DNA of 64,000 nucleotides, taken from positions 1,612,001-1,676,000 of the forward strand of contig UGYN01000002.1 in assembly GCA_900457075.1 (NCBI GenBank). Reading direction: 5' to 3'. The translations under genes and the position numbers were made by a program. This DNA comes from Serratia quinivorans. Its GTDB lineage: Bacteria; Pseudomonadota; Gammaproteobacteria; Enterobacterales; Enterobacteriaceae. The notes under the pieces were generated by a model. The model did no database searches. It had not been told where the DNA came from and worked only from the letters and a program-made list of their open reading frames with translations. Positions 47,864 through 56,401 of the stretch are shown piece after piece. The stretch's first letter is position 1; the number at the start of each line of letters is the position of its first letter.

Positions 47864-48976
47864 GTGAAAAGAAAAACCGGTTTCTTGTTTGATGAACGCT
47901 GCTTCTGGCATAGCACCGGCCTGCACGCCACTACGCTACCGGTCGGCGGCTGGGTGCAACCGCCTTCGGGGGCTGGCCATGCCGAGTCGCCGGAGACCAA
48001 ACGGCGGATGAAGAACCTGATGGATGTGTCCGGCCTGTCGCGCCAGCTCTCACTGCTGAGCGCCGAGCTGGCGACCGATGAAGACCTGCTGCGCATTCAC
48101 CCCGCCAACTATCTGCAACGTTTCAAACAGTTAAGCGACAACGGCGGCGGCATGCTGGGAGAGGAAGCTCCGCTGGGGCCGGGCAGTTATGAAATCGCCA
48201 AACTGTCCGCCGGGCTGGCCTGTGCCGCCGTCGAGGCGGTACTGCAGGGAGAGTTGGAAAACGCCTATGCGCTGTCGCGCCCACCCGGCCACCACTGCCT
48301 GCCGGACCAGTCGATGGGCTTTTGCTTTTTGGCCAATATTCCGATCGCCATCGAACGTGCCAAGGCCAAATACGGTCTGGGCAAAGTCGCGGTGCTCGAC
48401 TGGGACGTGCATCACGGCAATGGTACCCAACATATCTACTGGCAGCGGGATGACGTGTTGACGCTGTCGCTGCATCAGGACGGCTGCTTCCCCGCCGGGT
48501 ACTCCGGTGAACAAGACCGTGGTGCCGGTGCGGGTGAAGGCTATAACATCAATATTCCGCTGTTGGCCGGTGCCGGTGACGACGGTTATCTGTACGCCAT
48601 GCGCCAAATCGTCATCCCGGCGCTGGAGCAATTCCAACCGGAACTGATCATTGTCGCCTGCGGCTACGATGCCAACGCGCTCGATCCGCTAGCGCGCATG
48701 CAGTTGCACAGTGACAGTTTCCGCAACATGACGGCTTTGGTGCAGGACGCCGCCGATCGTCTGTGCAACGGCAAACTGGTGATGGTACACGAAGGGGGTT
48801 ACGCCGAATCCTACGTGCCGTTCTGTGGCCTGGCGGTGATGGAACAGCTCAGCGGCATCCGCACCGAAGTGCAGGATCCGCTGCTGGCCTTTATCCAGCA
48901 ACAGCAGCCGCGCGACGCCTTTAATCAGTTCCAGCGTCAGGCTATCGACCGGCTGGCGCAGCAGTTCAAACTGTAA
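47864..48976 (+). CDS. HDAC-superfamily deacetylase (class II HDAC / acetylpolyamine amidohydrolase type)
   Basis: 370 residues, arginase/deacetylase fold. All zinc-hydrolase residues are present: RPPGHHCLPD (H143, H144), LDWDVHHGNGTQ (zinc ligands D181, H183), CGYDANALDPLARM (zinc ligand D269) and HEGGYAES (catalytic Y313). Bacterial members remove acetyl groups from acetylpolyamines or small amides; protein substrates are less likely. GTG start (47864-47866) with AGGAG upstream. Follows the MFS gene by 13 bases. Confidence 0.88.
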   Translation: MKRKTGFLFDERCFWHSTGLHATTLPVGGWVQPPSGAGHAESPETKRRMKNLMDVSGLSRQLSLLSAELATDEDLLRIHPANYLQRFKQLSDNGGGMLGEEAPLGPGSYEIAKLSAGLACAAVEAVLQGELENAYALSRPPGHHCLPDQSMGFCFLANIPIAIERAKAKYGLGKVAVLDWDVHHGNGTQHIYWQRDDVLTLSLHQDGCFPAGYSGEQDRGAGAGEGYNINIPLLAGAGDDGYLYAMRQIVIPALEQFQPELIIVACGYDANALDPLARMQLHSDSFRNMTALVQDAADRLCNGKLVMVHEGGYAESYVPFCGLAVMEQLSGIRTEVQDPLLAFIQQQQPRDAFNQFQRQAIDRLAQQFKL

Positions 48977-49065
48977 TGTCTCTTCGGGGCACAGCACGTT
49001 GTGCCCCTTGGCAATTCTGGCTTTGCCGCTACGCTGAATATGACCCTACCGTTGAGAACAATAAT

Positions 49066-49872
49066 ATGTCTGAACAAAAAATAAGCTTTATCAAAGGCAG
49101 CCAGGGCGATATCGCCGTGCATGACTGGGGCCATGATCAGCCGCGCTTTCTGGCGCTATTGGTACACGGGTACGGCGAACATCTTGGCCGCTATCAGTAC
49201 GTGGCGCGCACGTTAGAGGCGCAGGGCGCACGGGTATTCGGCCCCGACCACCTTGGCCATGGGTTGTCGCAGAGCGAACGCGTATTGATTGAGGATTTTG
49301 ATGCCGTGGTCGACGACGTTCACCGCGTAGTTGAGCATTTTAAGGCATTGCACCCTGATCTGCCGCTGGTGGTCATCGGCCATTCCATGGGCGGCATGAT
49401 TGCCACCCGTTACGTTCAGCGTTATGGCGATAACCTGCGTGCGCTGGTGCTGTCCGGCCCGTTGATCGGCGAAAGAACCCAGATCTCCGATCTGCTTGAA
49501 TTGCCGAAGATCCCCGACGAACCGCTCGATACTGCCACCCTATCGCGTGACCCAGCGGTGGGAGAGGCTTATCAGGCCGATCCGCTGGTATGGCATGGGC
49601 CATTCAAACGCCCGACGTTGCACGCCATGCAACAAATGCTGGCTAAAATCAACGCTGGACCGGGCTTCGGCACACTGCCCACGCTGTGGATACACGGCGA
49701 TGACGACCGGCTGGTGCTAATGGCGCAATCGCAAACCGCCATCAACCTGCTGAAGGGCAGCGATTTTGAAGTCATGATCAATCCGGGCGGGCGGCATGAA
49801 AGCTTTAACGAGACCAACAAGGATCAGATATTAAGGCGGATCGGCGATTTTATTGAGCGGGTGCTGGGGTAG
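49066..49872 (+). CDS. Alpha/beta hydrolase, monoacylglycerol-lipase/lysophospholipase-like
   Basis: 268 residues. LLVHGYGEHLGRYQYVARTLEAQGARVFGPDHLGHGLS, nucleophile elbow VIGHSMGG (S107), acid in LWIHGDDDRLV and histidine in NPGGRHESFNE, the complete triad of the Hydrolase_4 family. No signal peptide, so cytosolic. ATG at 49066 with TTGAG upstream; the frame opens earlier in the intergenic stretch. It starts 89 bases after the HDAC-family gene and may be its operon partner. Substrate unknown. Confidence 0.83.
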   Translation: MSEQKISFIKGSQGDIAVHDWGHDQPRFLALLVHGYGEHLGRYQYVARTLEAQGARVFGPDHLGHGLSQSERVLIEDFDAVVDDVHRVVEHFKALHPDLPLVVIGHSMGGMIATRYVQRYGDNLRALVLSGPLIGERTQISDLLELPKIPDEPLDTATLSRDPAVGEAYQADPLVWHGPFKRPTLHAMQQMLAKINAGPGFGTLPTLWIHGDDDRLVLMAQSQTAINLLKGSDFEVMINPGGRHESFNETNKDQILRRIGDFIERVLG

Positions 49873-49909
49873 CGGATCCCCTCTCCAACGAAGAGGGGAA
49901 AGTTCGAGA

Positions 49910-50275
49910 TTAGCCTTCGACAATCGCCAGATAGTGTTTCACAAAGCGATCGGAGGTGATCTCCCAGCGCACCGGGGTTCCCTTCTCGACAAACCACGAG
50001 TCACCGGCCTGATACTGCACGGATTGACCGGTGTTCTCATCGGTCAGGGTCGCGGTGCCTTCCCACACCGTGGCATGCTCGGCAAACGGATACTCCATCA
50101 CGAAGGTGCCACGGGTGCAGCTAAAGATACCGCAGCTCAGGTTGTCGGTCGGTTCCCCAAAAATGCCCGCCACGCCAACGTTCGGCTCACCGGCGATCAC
50201 GGTGGCACCCAGGTTACTGACGCTGCCAATTTCCAGCAGTTCAGGCAGCGGTTGTTTAAGCAGTAATGGTTTCAT
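49910..50275 (-). CDS. Small cupin-domain protein (Cupin_3/DUF861)
   Basis: 121 residues, a single cupin barrel: GIFSCTRGTFVMEYPFAEHATVWEGTATLTDENTGQSVQYQAGDSWFVEKGTPVRWEI. ATG at 50273-50275 with GAGGAGAG. 21 bases after the FAD oxidoreductase, so in one operon. Cupins of this type often accompany amine or amino-acid oxidases and gamma-glutamylpolyamine pathways; role unknown. Confidence 0.82.
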   Translation of the reverse strand: MKPLLLKQPLPELLEIGSVSNLGATVIAGEPNVGVAGIFGEPTDNLSCGIFSCTRGTFVMEYPFAEHATVWEGTATLTDENTGQSVQYQAGDSWFVEKGTPVRWEITSDRFVKHYLAIVEG

Positions 50276-50296
50276 TTCTCTCTCCTCAGGTAACAA

Positions 50297-51661
50297 TTAA
50301 CGGCGGCCTTTCCAGTAGCCGGAAGTCTGGTGCCACACCTTGCCGGCGGTAGTCATCACCCGCCGTAGTTTGTCCTTGCCGAAGATATTGACGTGTGGGA
50401 TCGAGCTCATCAGATCGTAACGATCGGATCCTTCACTCATGCCCTCCGCCAACACCTTGCAAACGATATGGCTCGGGGTCACGCCAAAGCCGGAATAACC
50501 CTGCACGTAGAACACGTTGTCGTGCTGCGGCAAGGTACCGATCTGTGGGAACAGGTTGGCGCTGCAGCACAGCGGCCCGCCCCAGGCCAGGTCAATTTTG
50601 ACGTCGTGCAAATAGGGGAACACCTTCAGCATCAGGTTGCGGTTCCAGGCTTTGAGATCCGCCGGAATGTATTCGATCAATCGGGTAGCGCTACCGAACA
50701 GCAGGCGGTTTTCGTTGGTCACCCGGTAATAATCAATCACCGGGCGGATGTCGCTGTAGGCACCGCGGATCGGGCTGATCTGGCGGATCAGCTCGTCAGA
50801 CAGCGGTTCGGTCGCCAGTTGGAAAGCATAGGTATTAATGGTTTTGTTGTAGATGAACGGCTCCATGCCGTTGAGAAAACCGTTGCATGCCCACAGCATT
50901 TTGTTGGCACGCACTGACCCCATGGCGGTACGCACCTTTATGCGCTGGCCATACTCCACGTCAATCACACTGCTGTTTTCGAAGATCTTCACGCCGTAGC
51001 CACTCAACGCCTGGGCCTCGCCCAGTAGCAGATTGAGCGAATGTACGTGGCCGCCGCCCATGTGTTTCAATGCGCAGGTGTAAGCGTCCGATCCCACCAC
51101 CTGCTTCACCTCGGCACCGGTATAGAGCTCGATCTCTTCATCCGGCGAGACCGCCTTAAACTCCTTCAGCCAACTGCGCAGGGTTTTCTCCTGACGCGCA
51201 TTGCTGCCGAGGTAGCCGTAGCCAAAGCAGAAATCGGCATCGATTTGGTATTTTTTGATGCGTTCGCGAATGATCCCGGCGCCGAGATTGCTGATTTTGA
51301 AGATGGTTTCCAACCCGGCCGGGCCGACGTGACGTTTGATCTTCTCCAGATCGTGGCCGATGCCGGCCATCACCTGCCCGCCGTTGCGTCCGGTGCCGCC
51401 GTAGCCCAAATGGCGGCCTTCCAGAATAGCGATATTGGTGATGCCCCGTTCCGCCAGCTCCAGTGCAGTGTTGATGCCGGAGAAGCCGCCGCCGATGATC
51501 ACCACGTCAACGTCCAGATCTTCTTCCAGCGTCGGGAAGCGCAGATCGTACTTTTTGGTTGCCGCGTAATAGGTTAAGGATTCGATATTATTATTCACTG
51601 CCGCACTCCCGATGCCCTGCTCTGTCATCGGATTATCGGCAAGCGGCCGGGCGGCCACCAT
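50297..51661 (-). CDS. FAD-dependent amine/gamma-glutamylputrescine oxidoreductase-like (DAO family, PuuB-like)
   Basis: 454 residues. Rossmann FAD motif VVIIGGGFSGINTALELAERG (near 53-74), then the DAO-family LGYGGTGRNGGQVMAGIGHDLEKIK, and the C-terminal second FAD contact NVFYVQGYSGFGVTPSHIV. The pattern (YYAATKKYDLRFPTLEEDLDVDVVIIGGG; RNGGQ) is that of PuuB-type oxidases, which oxidise a glutamylated or free amine to an aldehyde with O2. Start taken at ATG 51659-51661 (AAGGGG close upstream); an ATG 33 bases on is an alternative. Downstream of a LuxR-type gene, followed by a cupin. Confidence 0.82.
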   Translation of the reverse strand: MVAARPLADNPMTEQGIGSAAVNNNIESLTYYAATKKYDLRFPTLEEDLDVDVVIIGGGFSGINTALELAERGITNIAILEGRHLGYGGTGRNGGQVMAGIGHDLEKIKRHVGPAGLETIFKISNLGAGIIRERIKKYQIDADFCFGYGYLGSNARQEKTLRSWLKEFKAVSPDEEIELYTGAEVKQVVGSDAYTCALKHMGGGHVHSLNLLLGEAQALSGYGVKIFENSSVIDVEYGQRIKVRTAMGSVRANKMLWACNGFLNGMEPFIYNKTINTYAFQLATEPLSDELIRQISPIRGAYSDIRPVIDYYRVTNENRLLFGSATRLIEYIPADLKAWNRNLMLKVFPYLHDVKIDLAWGGPLCCSANLFPQIGTLPQHDNVFYVQGYSGFGVTPSHIVCKVLAEGMSEGSDRYDLMSSIPHVNIFGKDKLRRVMTTAGKVWHQTSGYWKGRR

Positions 51662-51697
51662 GTCCCCTTAGGGACATTCGCAACAAATAATTAACAC

Positions 51698-52456
51698 TCA
51701 GGCGCTGCGACGCAGCGGCGTGGCCAGCAGCAGGCTGAACAGTTCGGCCTGCGAGCCGATATCCAGCTTGCTGTAGATGTTCTTGCGGTGGTTTTTCACC
51801 GTGCCCAGGCTGATAAACAGCCGGTCGGCGATCTGCTGCGAGCCGCAGCCGTCGAGGATCAGATCCACAATCTCGCGCTCGCGTGGCGTCAGCAGGTAGC
51901 GTGCCTGTACGGCACTGTCCGTTACCCGATCTGGCGTGGCAGGCGCAACCCGCACTTCGCCATGCAGGCGAGCGACGCTTTTCAACAGCGTCAATGCATC
52001 ACGCAGGTCCGCCAGTTGCGGGGAACGTACTCCCACCGACTGGCGCGCCGAACCAAAAAACACCCCCAGCCCGCGCTCCGTCGTCAGCGGCAGCAGCACA
52101 CCGGCTTCGTCATGCCAGCCGGTCTTGCGATAAAAATTACGGTAATAATCCGTATGATAAAACCCACAGGGGGCCAGTTGGCGCAGGGTCAATACCTCGC
52201 CGCATCCCCCGCCGTTCAGCGCCTGATAAAACGGATCCTGCAGGTAAGCGCCCTGCTGGTAGAGTTGATTGACCGCGTCACTGTTTTCTTTCTCGGTTTT
52301 GATCAGACAGCGCGGCGCCTGGCCGCGTTCGAAGGCGTAAACAATGGCGTTATCAAAGGCGAAGAAACCTTCCAGCCAGGCCAGCAGGCTGGGATAGAAG
52401 CGCGGGGTCGCCACCGCGTCGATCACTGCTGATAATCTTTCGACCTGAATATTCAT
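51698..52456 (-). CDS. LuxR-type transcriptional regulator
   Basis: 252 residues. A sensor part of about 180 residues (AUTOIND/GAF-like size, no clear family) is followed by a LuxR HTH, LLTPREREIVDLILDGCGSQQIADRLFISLGTVKNHRKNIYSKLDIGSQAELFSLLL. 36 bases upstream of the FAD oxidoreductase gene on the same strand and divergent from the Fe-alcohol dehydrogenase. An ATTAAT-AA-ATTAAT box is 15 bases before its start codon, suggesting autoregulation. Confidence 0.85.
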   Translation of the reverse strand: MNIQVERLSAVIDAVATPRFYPSLLAWLEGFFAFDNAIVYAFERGQAPRCLIKTEKENSDAVNQLYQQGAYLQDPFYQALNGGGCGEVLTLRQLAPCGFYHTDYYRNFYRKTGWHDEAGVLLPLTTERGLGVFFGSARQSVGVRSPQLADLRDALTLLKSVARLHGEVRVAPATPDRVTDSAVQARYLLTPREREIVDLILDGCGSQQIADRLFISLGTVKNHRKNIYSKLDIGSQAELFSLLLATPLRRSA

Positions 52457-52470
52457 CTTCGCCTCGCCAT

Positions 52471-52486
52471 CATTAATAAATTAATA
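52471..52486. promoter_or_regulatory. ATTAAT box in front of the LuxR-type gene
   Basis: CATTAATAAATTAATA; a variant of the TCATTAATATATTAATGA palindrome at 45681, with one changed central base and a weaker right end. Confidence 0.4.
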
Positions 52487-52625
52487 ATCACTTTATTTCG
52501 GCTGCGCCGTGGCCTGCTTGTTATAGAAAACACTCAATAGCGCCAAATGCAACAGCGCAATTGTTTACATGTTAAACAAATCACACCTTCGCCCGGTTAT
52601 TGCAGGCTGGCTCAGTGACTCAGGG

Positions 52626-52639
52626 TTAATATATTAATG
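52626..52639. promoter_or_regulatory. TTAATATATTAATG box upstream of the Fe-alcohol dehydrogenase gene
   Basis: Identical over 14 bases to the centre and right half of the 45681-45698 palindrome. 84 bases before the Fe-alcohol dehydrogenase ATG, within the divergent region shared with the second LuxR-type gene. Confidence 0.5.
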
Positions 52640-52722
52640 GAATGCCTTTCAGGCGGTGAAAAGCAGTGGTTCAGCCGCAGAGGCTGGATTATGCTGGGGT
52701 TTTCGCGCGCCAAGGAGAGACC

Positions 52723-53850
52723 ATGACTACCAGCCTGACGATAGCCAACCGCCATACCTGGTTCGGCCACGGCAGTATCAGCCAACTGATCCCGCTACTG
52801 ACCGCTGAACCACAGCCGACGCTGCTGTTTAGCTGTCGTTCATTCCTCAATGGCGCGGTGTACTCTTCTCTGGCCGATGCGCTGACGCCGCTGCTGATCG
52901 GCACTGAGATCGTCAGCCACGAGGCCTCACCGCAGGAGATAGACGCCTGGGTGGCACGCTGGCGCGGAAAAGCCCAGCGTGTCGTCGCCATCGGCGGTGG
53001 CAGCGTGCTGGATGCCGCCAAGGCGTTCGCCGCCCTGGTGGAGCACCCGCTGCCCACCCTGCGCTATATGGAAAAGATCGGCGATACCAAAATCAGCGGA
53101 GCCACGCTGCCGCTGATCGCCATTCCAACTACCGCCGGTACCGGCAGCGAAGTCACGCAAAATGCGGTGATCACCGACACTCAATTGAGCAAGGTGAAAG
53201 CCTCGCTGCGGCATAACAACTTTGTGCCACATACCGCCATTCTGGACCCGCAACTGCTGGAGGGGGCGCCGGACAAGGTGCTGGCCTACTGCGCCATCGA
53301 CGCCTTCACCCATTTGTTCGAAGCCTATTTGTCCAAAACCGCCAACGCCATGACGCGTGAAATGTCGCTGACCGGCATTCGCCATTTCCTGCTCGCCTGG
53401 CCGGCACTCAACCGCAGTGCCCAGGCGCGCGAGCACATTTTGCAGGCCTCCTACCTTGGCGGGCTGACGCTGAGCGCCGCCGGGCTGGGGGTGATCCACG
53501 GCATTGCCGGCGAGATAGGCGCCTTGCGTGATTATCACCATGGCCAGGTCTGCGGCCGCCTGCTGTTGCCGTTCCTCGAACTGCTGGCGCAAAGCGAGCA
53601 ACCGCAGCAACGAGCGCTGATGGCCGAACTTGCCGCCCGCCTGTTCCCCGACCAACAGGACAGCCCTGAGCGCTATCTGATCGACTTTATTACCCGCAAC
53701 GCCATCGCCAGTTTCTGGCAGGACGACCTGCCGATCACCGCCGACGAACTGGCGGTAACGCTGGCAAAATCCAACAGAAAAAACTCGCTGATCGACTACA
53801 GCGCGCCGCAGCGGCAGCAGATGATCGAAGGCGCTTTCCACGTCGAATGA
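52723..53850 (+). CDS. Iron-containing (group III) alcohol dehydrogenase
   Basis: 375 residues. NAD(P) motif VVAIGGGSVLDAAKA (near 88-102), PLIAIPTTAGTGSEVTQNAVI, and metal-ligand region CAIDAFTHLFEAYLSKTAN, GLGVIHGIAGEIGALRDYHHGQVCG (histidines). ATG at 52723 with AAGGAG. Likely reduces a short semialdehyde (malonate or succinate semialdehyde) or oxidises the corresponding hydroxy acid, given the neighbouring aminotransferase and semialdehyde dehydrogenase. Expression probably through the TTAATATATTAA box. Confidence 0.87.
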   Translation: MTTSLTIANRHTWFGHGSISQLIPLLTAEPQPTLLFSCRSFLNGAVYSSLADALTPLLIGTEIVSHEASPQEIDAWVARWRGKAQRVVAIGGGSVLDAAKAFAALVEHPLPTLRYMEKIGDTKISGATLPLIAIPTTAGTGSEVTQNAVITDTQLSKVKASLRHNNFVPHTAILDPQLLEGAPDKVLAYCAIDAFTHLFEAYLSKTANAMTREMSLTGIRHFLLAWPALNRSAQAREHILQASYLGGLTLSAAGLGVIHGIAGEIGALRDYHHGQVCGRLLLPFLELLAQSEQPQQRALMAELAARLFPDQQDSPERYLIDFITRNAIASFWQDDLPITADELAVTLAKSNRKNSLIDYSAPQRQQMIEGAFHVE

Positions 53851-53888
53851 TTATATAATTCGATCAAAGTAATAGCGGGAGATGGGAA

Positions 53889-53981
53889 ATGGGTATCGTC
53901 AGTTGGATTTTCACCGGCATCGCCATCGGCATCCTGGTCGGCGTGCTGATCAAGATTTTTGGCAAGAAGAAAGACCAGTAA
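53889..53981 (+). CDS. 30-residue single-pass membrane microprotein
   Basis: ATG at 53889, preceded by GGGAG seven bases upstream, then MGIVSWIFTGIAIGILVGVL and a short cationic tail IKIFGKKKDQ, TAA. One transmembrane helix with small-xxx-small packing (G-x-A-x-G-x-L-x-G) and a KKKDQ cytosolic tail, the style of real enterobacterial small membrane proteins. A TATAAT lies at 53854-53859. It fills the gap between the Fe-ADH stop and the convergent LysR stop (4-base gap). No family recognised; based on composition and ribosome-binding site. Confidence 0.55.
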   Translation: MGIVSWIFTGIAIGILVGVLIKIFGKKKDQ

Positions 53982-53984
53982 ACC

Positions 53985-54914
53985 TCACGCTGTTCCATGG
54001 GTCGCCAGCAGGCATTCGTGGAACAGTTTGACCACCCGCTGTGGGCTGGGTGAACGCCGCAGCACGCTGGAATACTCGCAATGGTAACGAAACAGCGCCG
54101 GTTTGATGGCCCGCATCATATTCTGCGCGACAAAAAACGCCGCATAGTGGTCGGGCAGGAAACCCACGTACTTGCCGGATAGAATTAAGGTGGCGATAGA
54201 TTCCTGGGCAAAACCCGTAGCCTTGCGCTGCAAATGCTGCTGCAGGCTCAGCTCCATATTCGGCGAGTGATAACCTAATCCGGCAAAGGCATAATGGTGC
54301 AACAGATCCCAATTCAGCATTTCATGATCGGCGGAAAATAATTCATGCTGCGCACCGCAATATAAGAACATCCTCTCACTAAATAATGAACTATAAGATA
54401 AACTTTCCGCACTGCGGTGCATGGGAATAATGCCAATCTGAAATTGACCGTCAATAACGCCACGCTCAATGGTATTTATTGGCTCCACATACATTTGCAA
54501 AGACACTTCCGGCGCCTGCTCGCTAAATAAGGCAATCGCCCGGCCAATATGCGCCTGCGGGTTGCTGACGGTATGGTCAAATATCGCCACGTGCAGTTGC
54601 CCACCCAGGCGCTGGTGTACGTCATCCACCCCACGGCGAAAAGCCTCGGTGGCCGCCAGCAGGTTAATGGTTTCCTGGTAAATCAGCAGCCCTTCATCAG
54701 TGACCGCAAACCCCTCGCGCCCGCGGTGGCACAGCGTCAGCCCCAGCCGTTGCTCCAGATCCTTAATGTGTTTGCTGATGGTCGACAGGCTGATATTCAG
54801 CTCCAGTTCGGCGGCGCTCATGCCACCACAGTCGACCACCACCTTAAACACCCGCAGCAAGCGCAGATCCATATCCGACAACTGCCCTAAAATCGCACGC
54901 TTTTTTACTTGCAT
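53985..54914 (-). CDS. LysR-family regulator of the aminotransferase operon
   Basis: 309 residues. HTH DMDLRLLRVFKVVVDCGGMSAAELELNISLSTISKHIKDLEQRLGLTLCHRGREGFAVTDEG, then a LysR effector domain. Starts MQVKKRAILGQLSD, with TTAAGG before the ATG; MDLRLL at residue 15 is an alternative start. TTACTT-N12-AAGTAA (54905-54928) overlaps the start region and may be an autoregulatory box. Divergent from the aminotransferase gene (130 bases), which it most likely controls. Confidence 0.87.
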   Translation of the reverse strand: MQVKKRAILGQLSDMDLRLLRVFKVVVDCGGMSAAELELNISLSTISKHIKDLEQRLGLTLCHRGREGFAVTDEGLLIYQETINLLAATEAFRRGVDDVHQRLGGQLHVAIFDHTVSNPQAHIGRAIALFSEQAPEVSLQMYVEPINTIERGVIDGQFQIGIIPMHRSAESLSYSSLFSERMFLYCGAQHELFSADHEMLNWDLLHHYAFAGLGYHSPNMELSLQQHLQRKATGFAQESIATLILSGKYVGFLPDHYAAFFVAQNMMRAIKPALFRYHCEYSSVLRRSPSPQRVVKLFHECLLATHGTA

Positions 54915-55044
54915 AAAACCTTAAGTAAGTTTCGATATTTGATTATTCACATTAGTGAAGAAGCGGAACATAGTCAATTTGAAGCAACAATTCATTAACA
55001 CGTCAGATTATTAACCCTACCTATTCTCCCGCCCGGAGGGAAAA

Positions 55045-56386
55045 ATGGCTGATTTAAATCACCCTGAAAATAAGCCCGAACCTGAATGGTTAGAAGCCCA
55101 TTGGATGCCGTTTACCGGTAACCGTAATTTTAAAGCCAACCCGCGAATGATAAGCCATGCTGAAGGCGTTTATTATACCAGCCAGGACGGCCGCAAAATT
55201 TTTGACGGTTTATCCGGGTTATGGTGCTGCGGATTAGGCCACGGTCGCCAGGAAATTGCCGAGGCGGCCTACCGACAACTCTCTCGGCTGGATTATTCTC
55301 CGGCGTTTCAGTTTGGCCATGCATTATCTTTCGAACTGGCCAACAAGATTAAGACCATGACGCCTGCCGGGCTGGACTATGTGTTTTTCACCGGCTCCGG
55401 CTCCGAAGCCGCAGACACCTCGTTAAAAATGGCCCGTGCCTACTGGCGCGCCAAGGGGCAGGCGGGCAAGACCTGCTTTATCGGCCGCGAAAAGGGTTAC
55501 CACGGCGTTAACTTCGGTGGTATTGCGGTGGGCGGCATCGCCGGCAACCGGAAAGCCTTTGGTGCCAGCGCCGAAGCGGATCACCTGCCGCATACCCAGC
55601 TGGCAGGTAACGCCTTTTCACGCGGTATGCCCGAACAGGGCGCAGAACTGGCGGAAGAGCTGAACCGGATCATCGCGCTGCGTGACACCTCAACCATCGC
55701 CGCGGTGATTATTGAGCCGTTCTCCGGTTCCGCCGGGGTGATTGTGCCACCGGTCGGTTATCTGCAACGCATCCGCGAGATCTGCACTCAACACAATATC
55801 CTGCTGATTTTTGACGAAGTGATCACCGCCTTCGGTCGCTGCGGTGCCCTGACCGGGGCCGAAGCCTTCGGCGTCACTCCGGACATCATGAATATCGCCA
55901 AACAGGTGACCAACGGCGCCCAGCCGATGGGCGCGGTGGTGGTTCGGCCAGAGATTTATCAGGCATTTATGACCACCGATGAACCCGAGTATTTGCTTGA
56001 GTTCCCGCACGGCTACACCTATTCCGCCCACCCGGTCAGCTGTGCGGTAGGGCTGGCGACGCTGGATATCATTGAACGCGAGCAGATGATTGAACGGGTG
56101 CAGGCACTTGCACCCTATTTCGAGCAGGCGGTACACGGTCTACAGGGTTGCCGTCACGTCACCGACATTCGCAACTTTGGTCTGGCAGCCGGCATCACGC
56201 TGGCGGCGCGACCGGGGGGAAGCGGCACGCAGGCCGTATGAAGTGGCGATGCGCTGCTGGGAAAAAGGCTTTTATGTTCGCTACGGCGGCGACACCCTGC
56301 AGCTGGCACCGCCGTTTATCAGCAGCGAGGCGCAGATCGATTCGTTGATCAACGCCCTGGGCGACGCCATCAACGCAACAGAATAA
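55045..56386 (+). pseudogene. Class III omega-aminotransferase (beta-alanine:pyruvate type), frameshifted near the end
   Basis: Intended product about 446 residues. FDGLSGLWCCGLGHGRQEIAEA, FTGSGSEAADTSLKMARAYW, GYHGVNFGG, IFDEVITAFGR (D257, PLP) and IAKQVTNGAQPMGAVVV (PLP lysine K286) fit beta-alanine/omega-amino acid:pyruvate transaminases. The frame derails at GGGGGG (56214-56219), ending as ARPGGSGTQAV. With five G it continues ARPGEAARRPYEVAMRCWEKGFYVRYGGDTLQLAPPFISSE to the stop at 56386. Only the C-terminal ~55 residues are affected. The ATG has CGGAGGG upstream. It would convert beta-alanine to malonate semialdehyde. Followed 15 bases later by the dehydrogenase. Confidence 0.88.
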
Positions 56387-56401
56387 TCAGGAGCGAATGC
56401 C

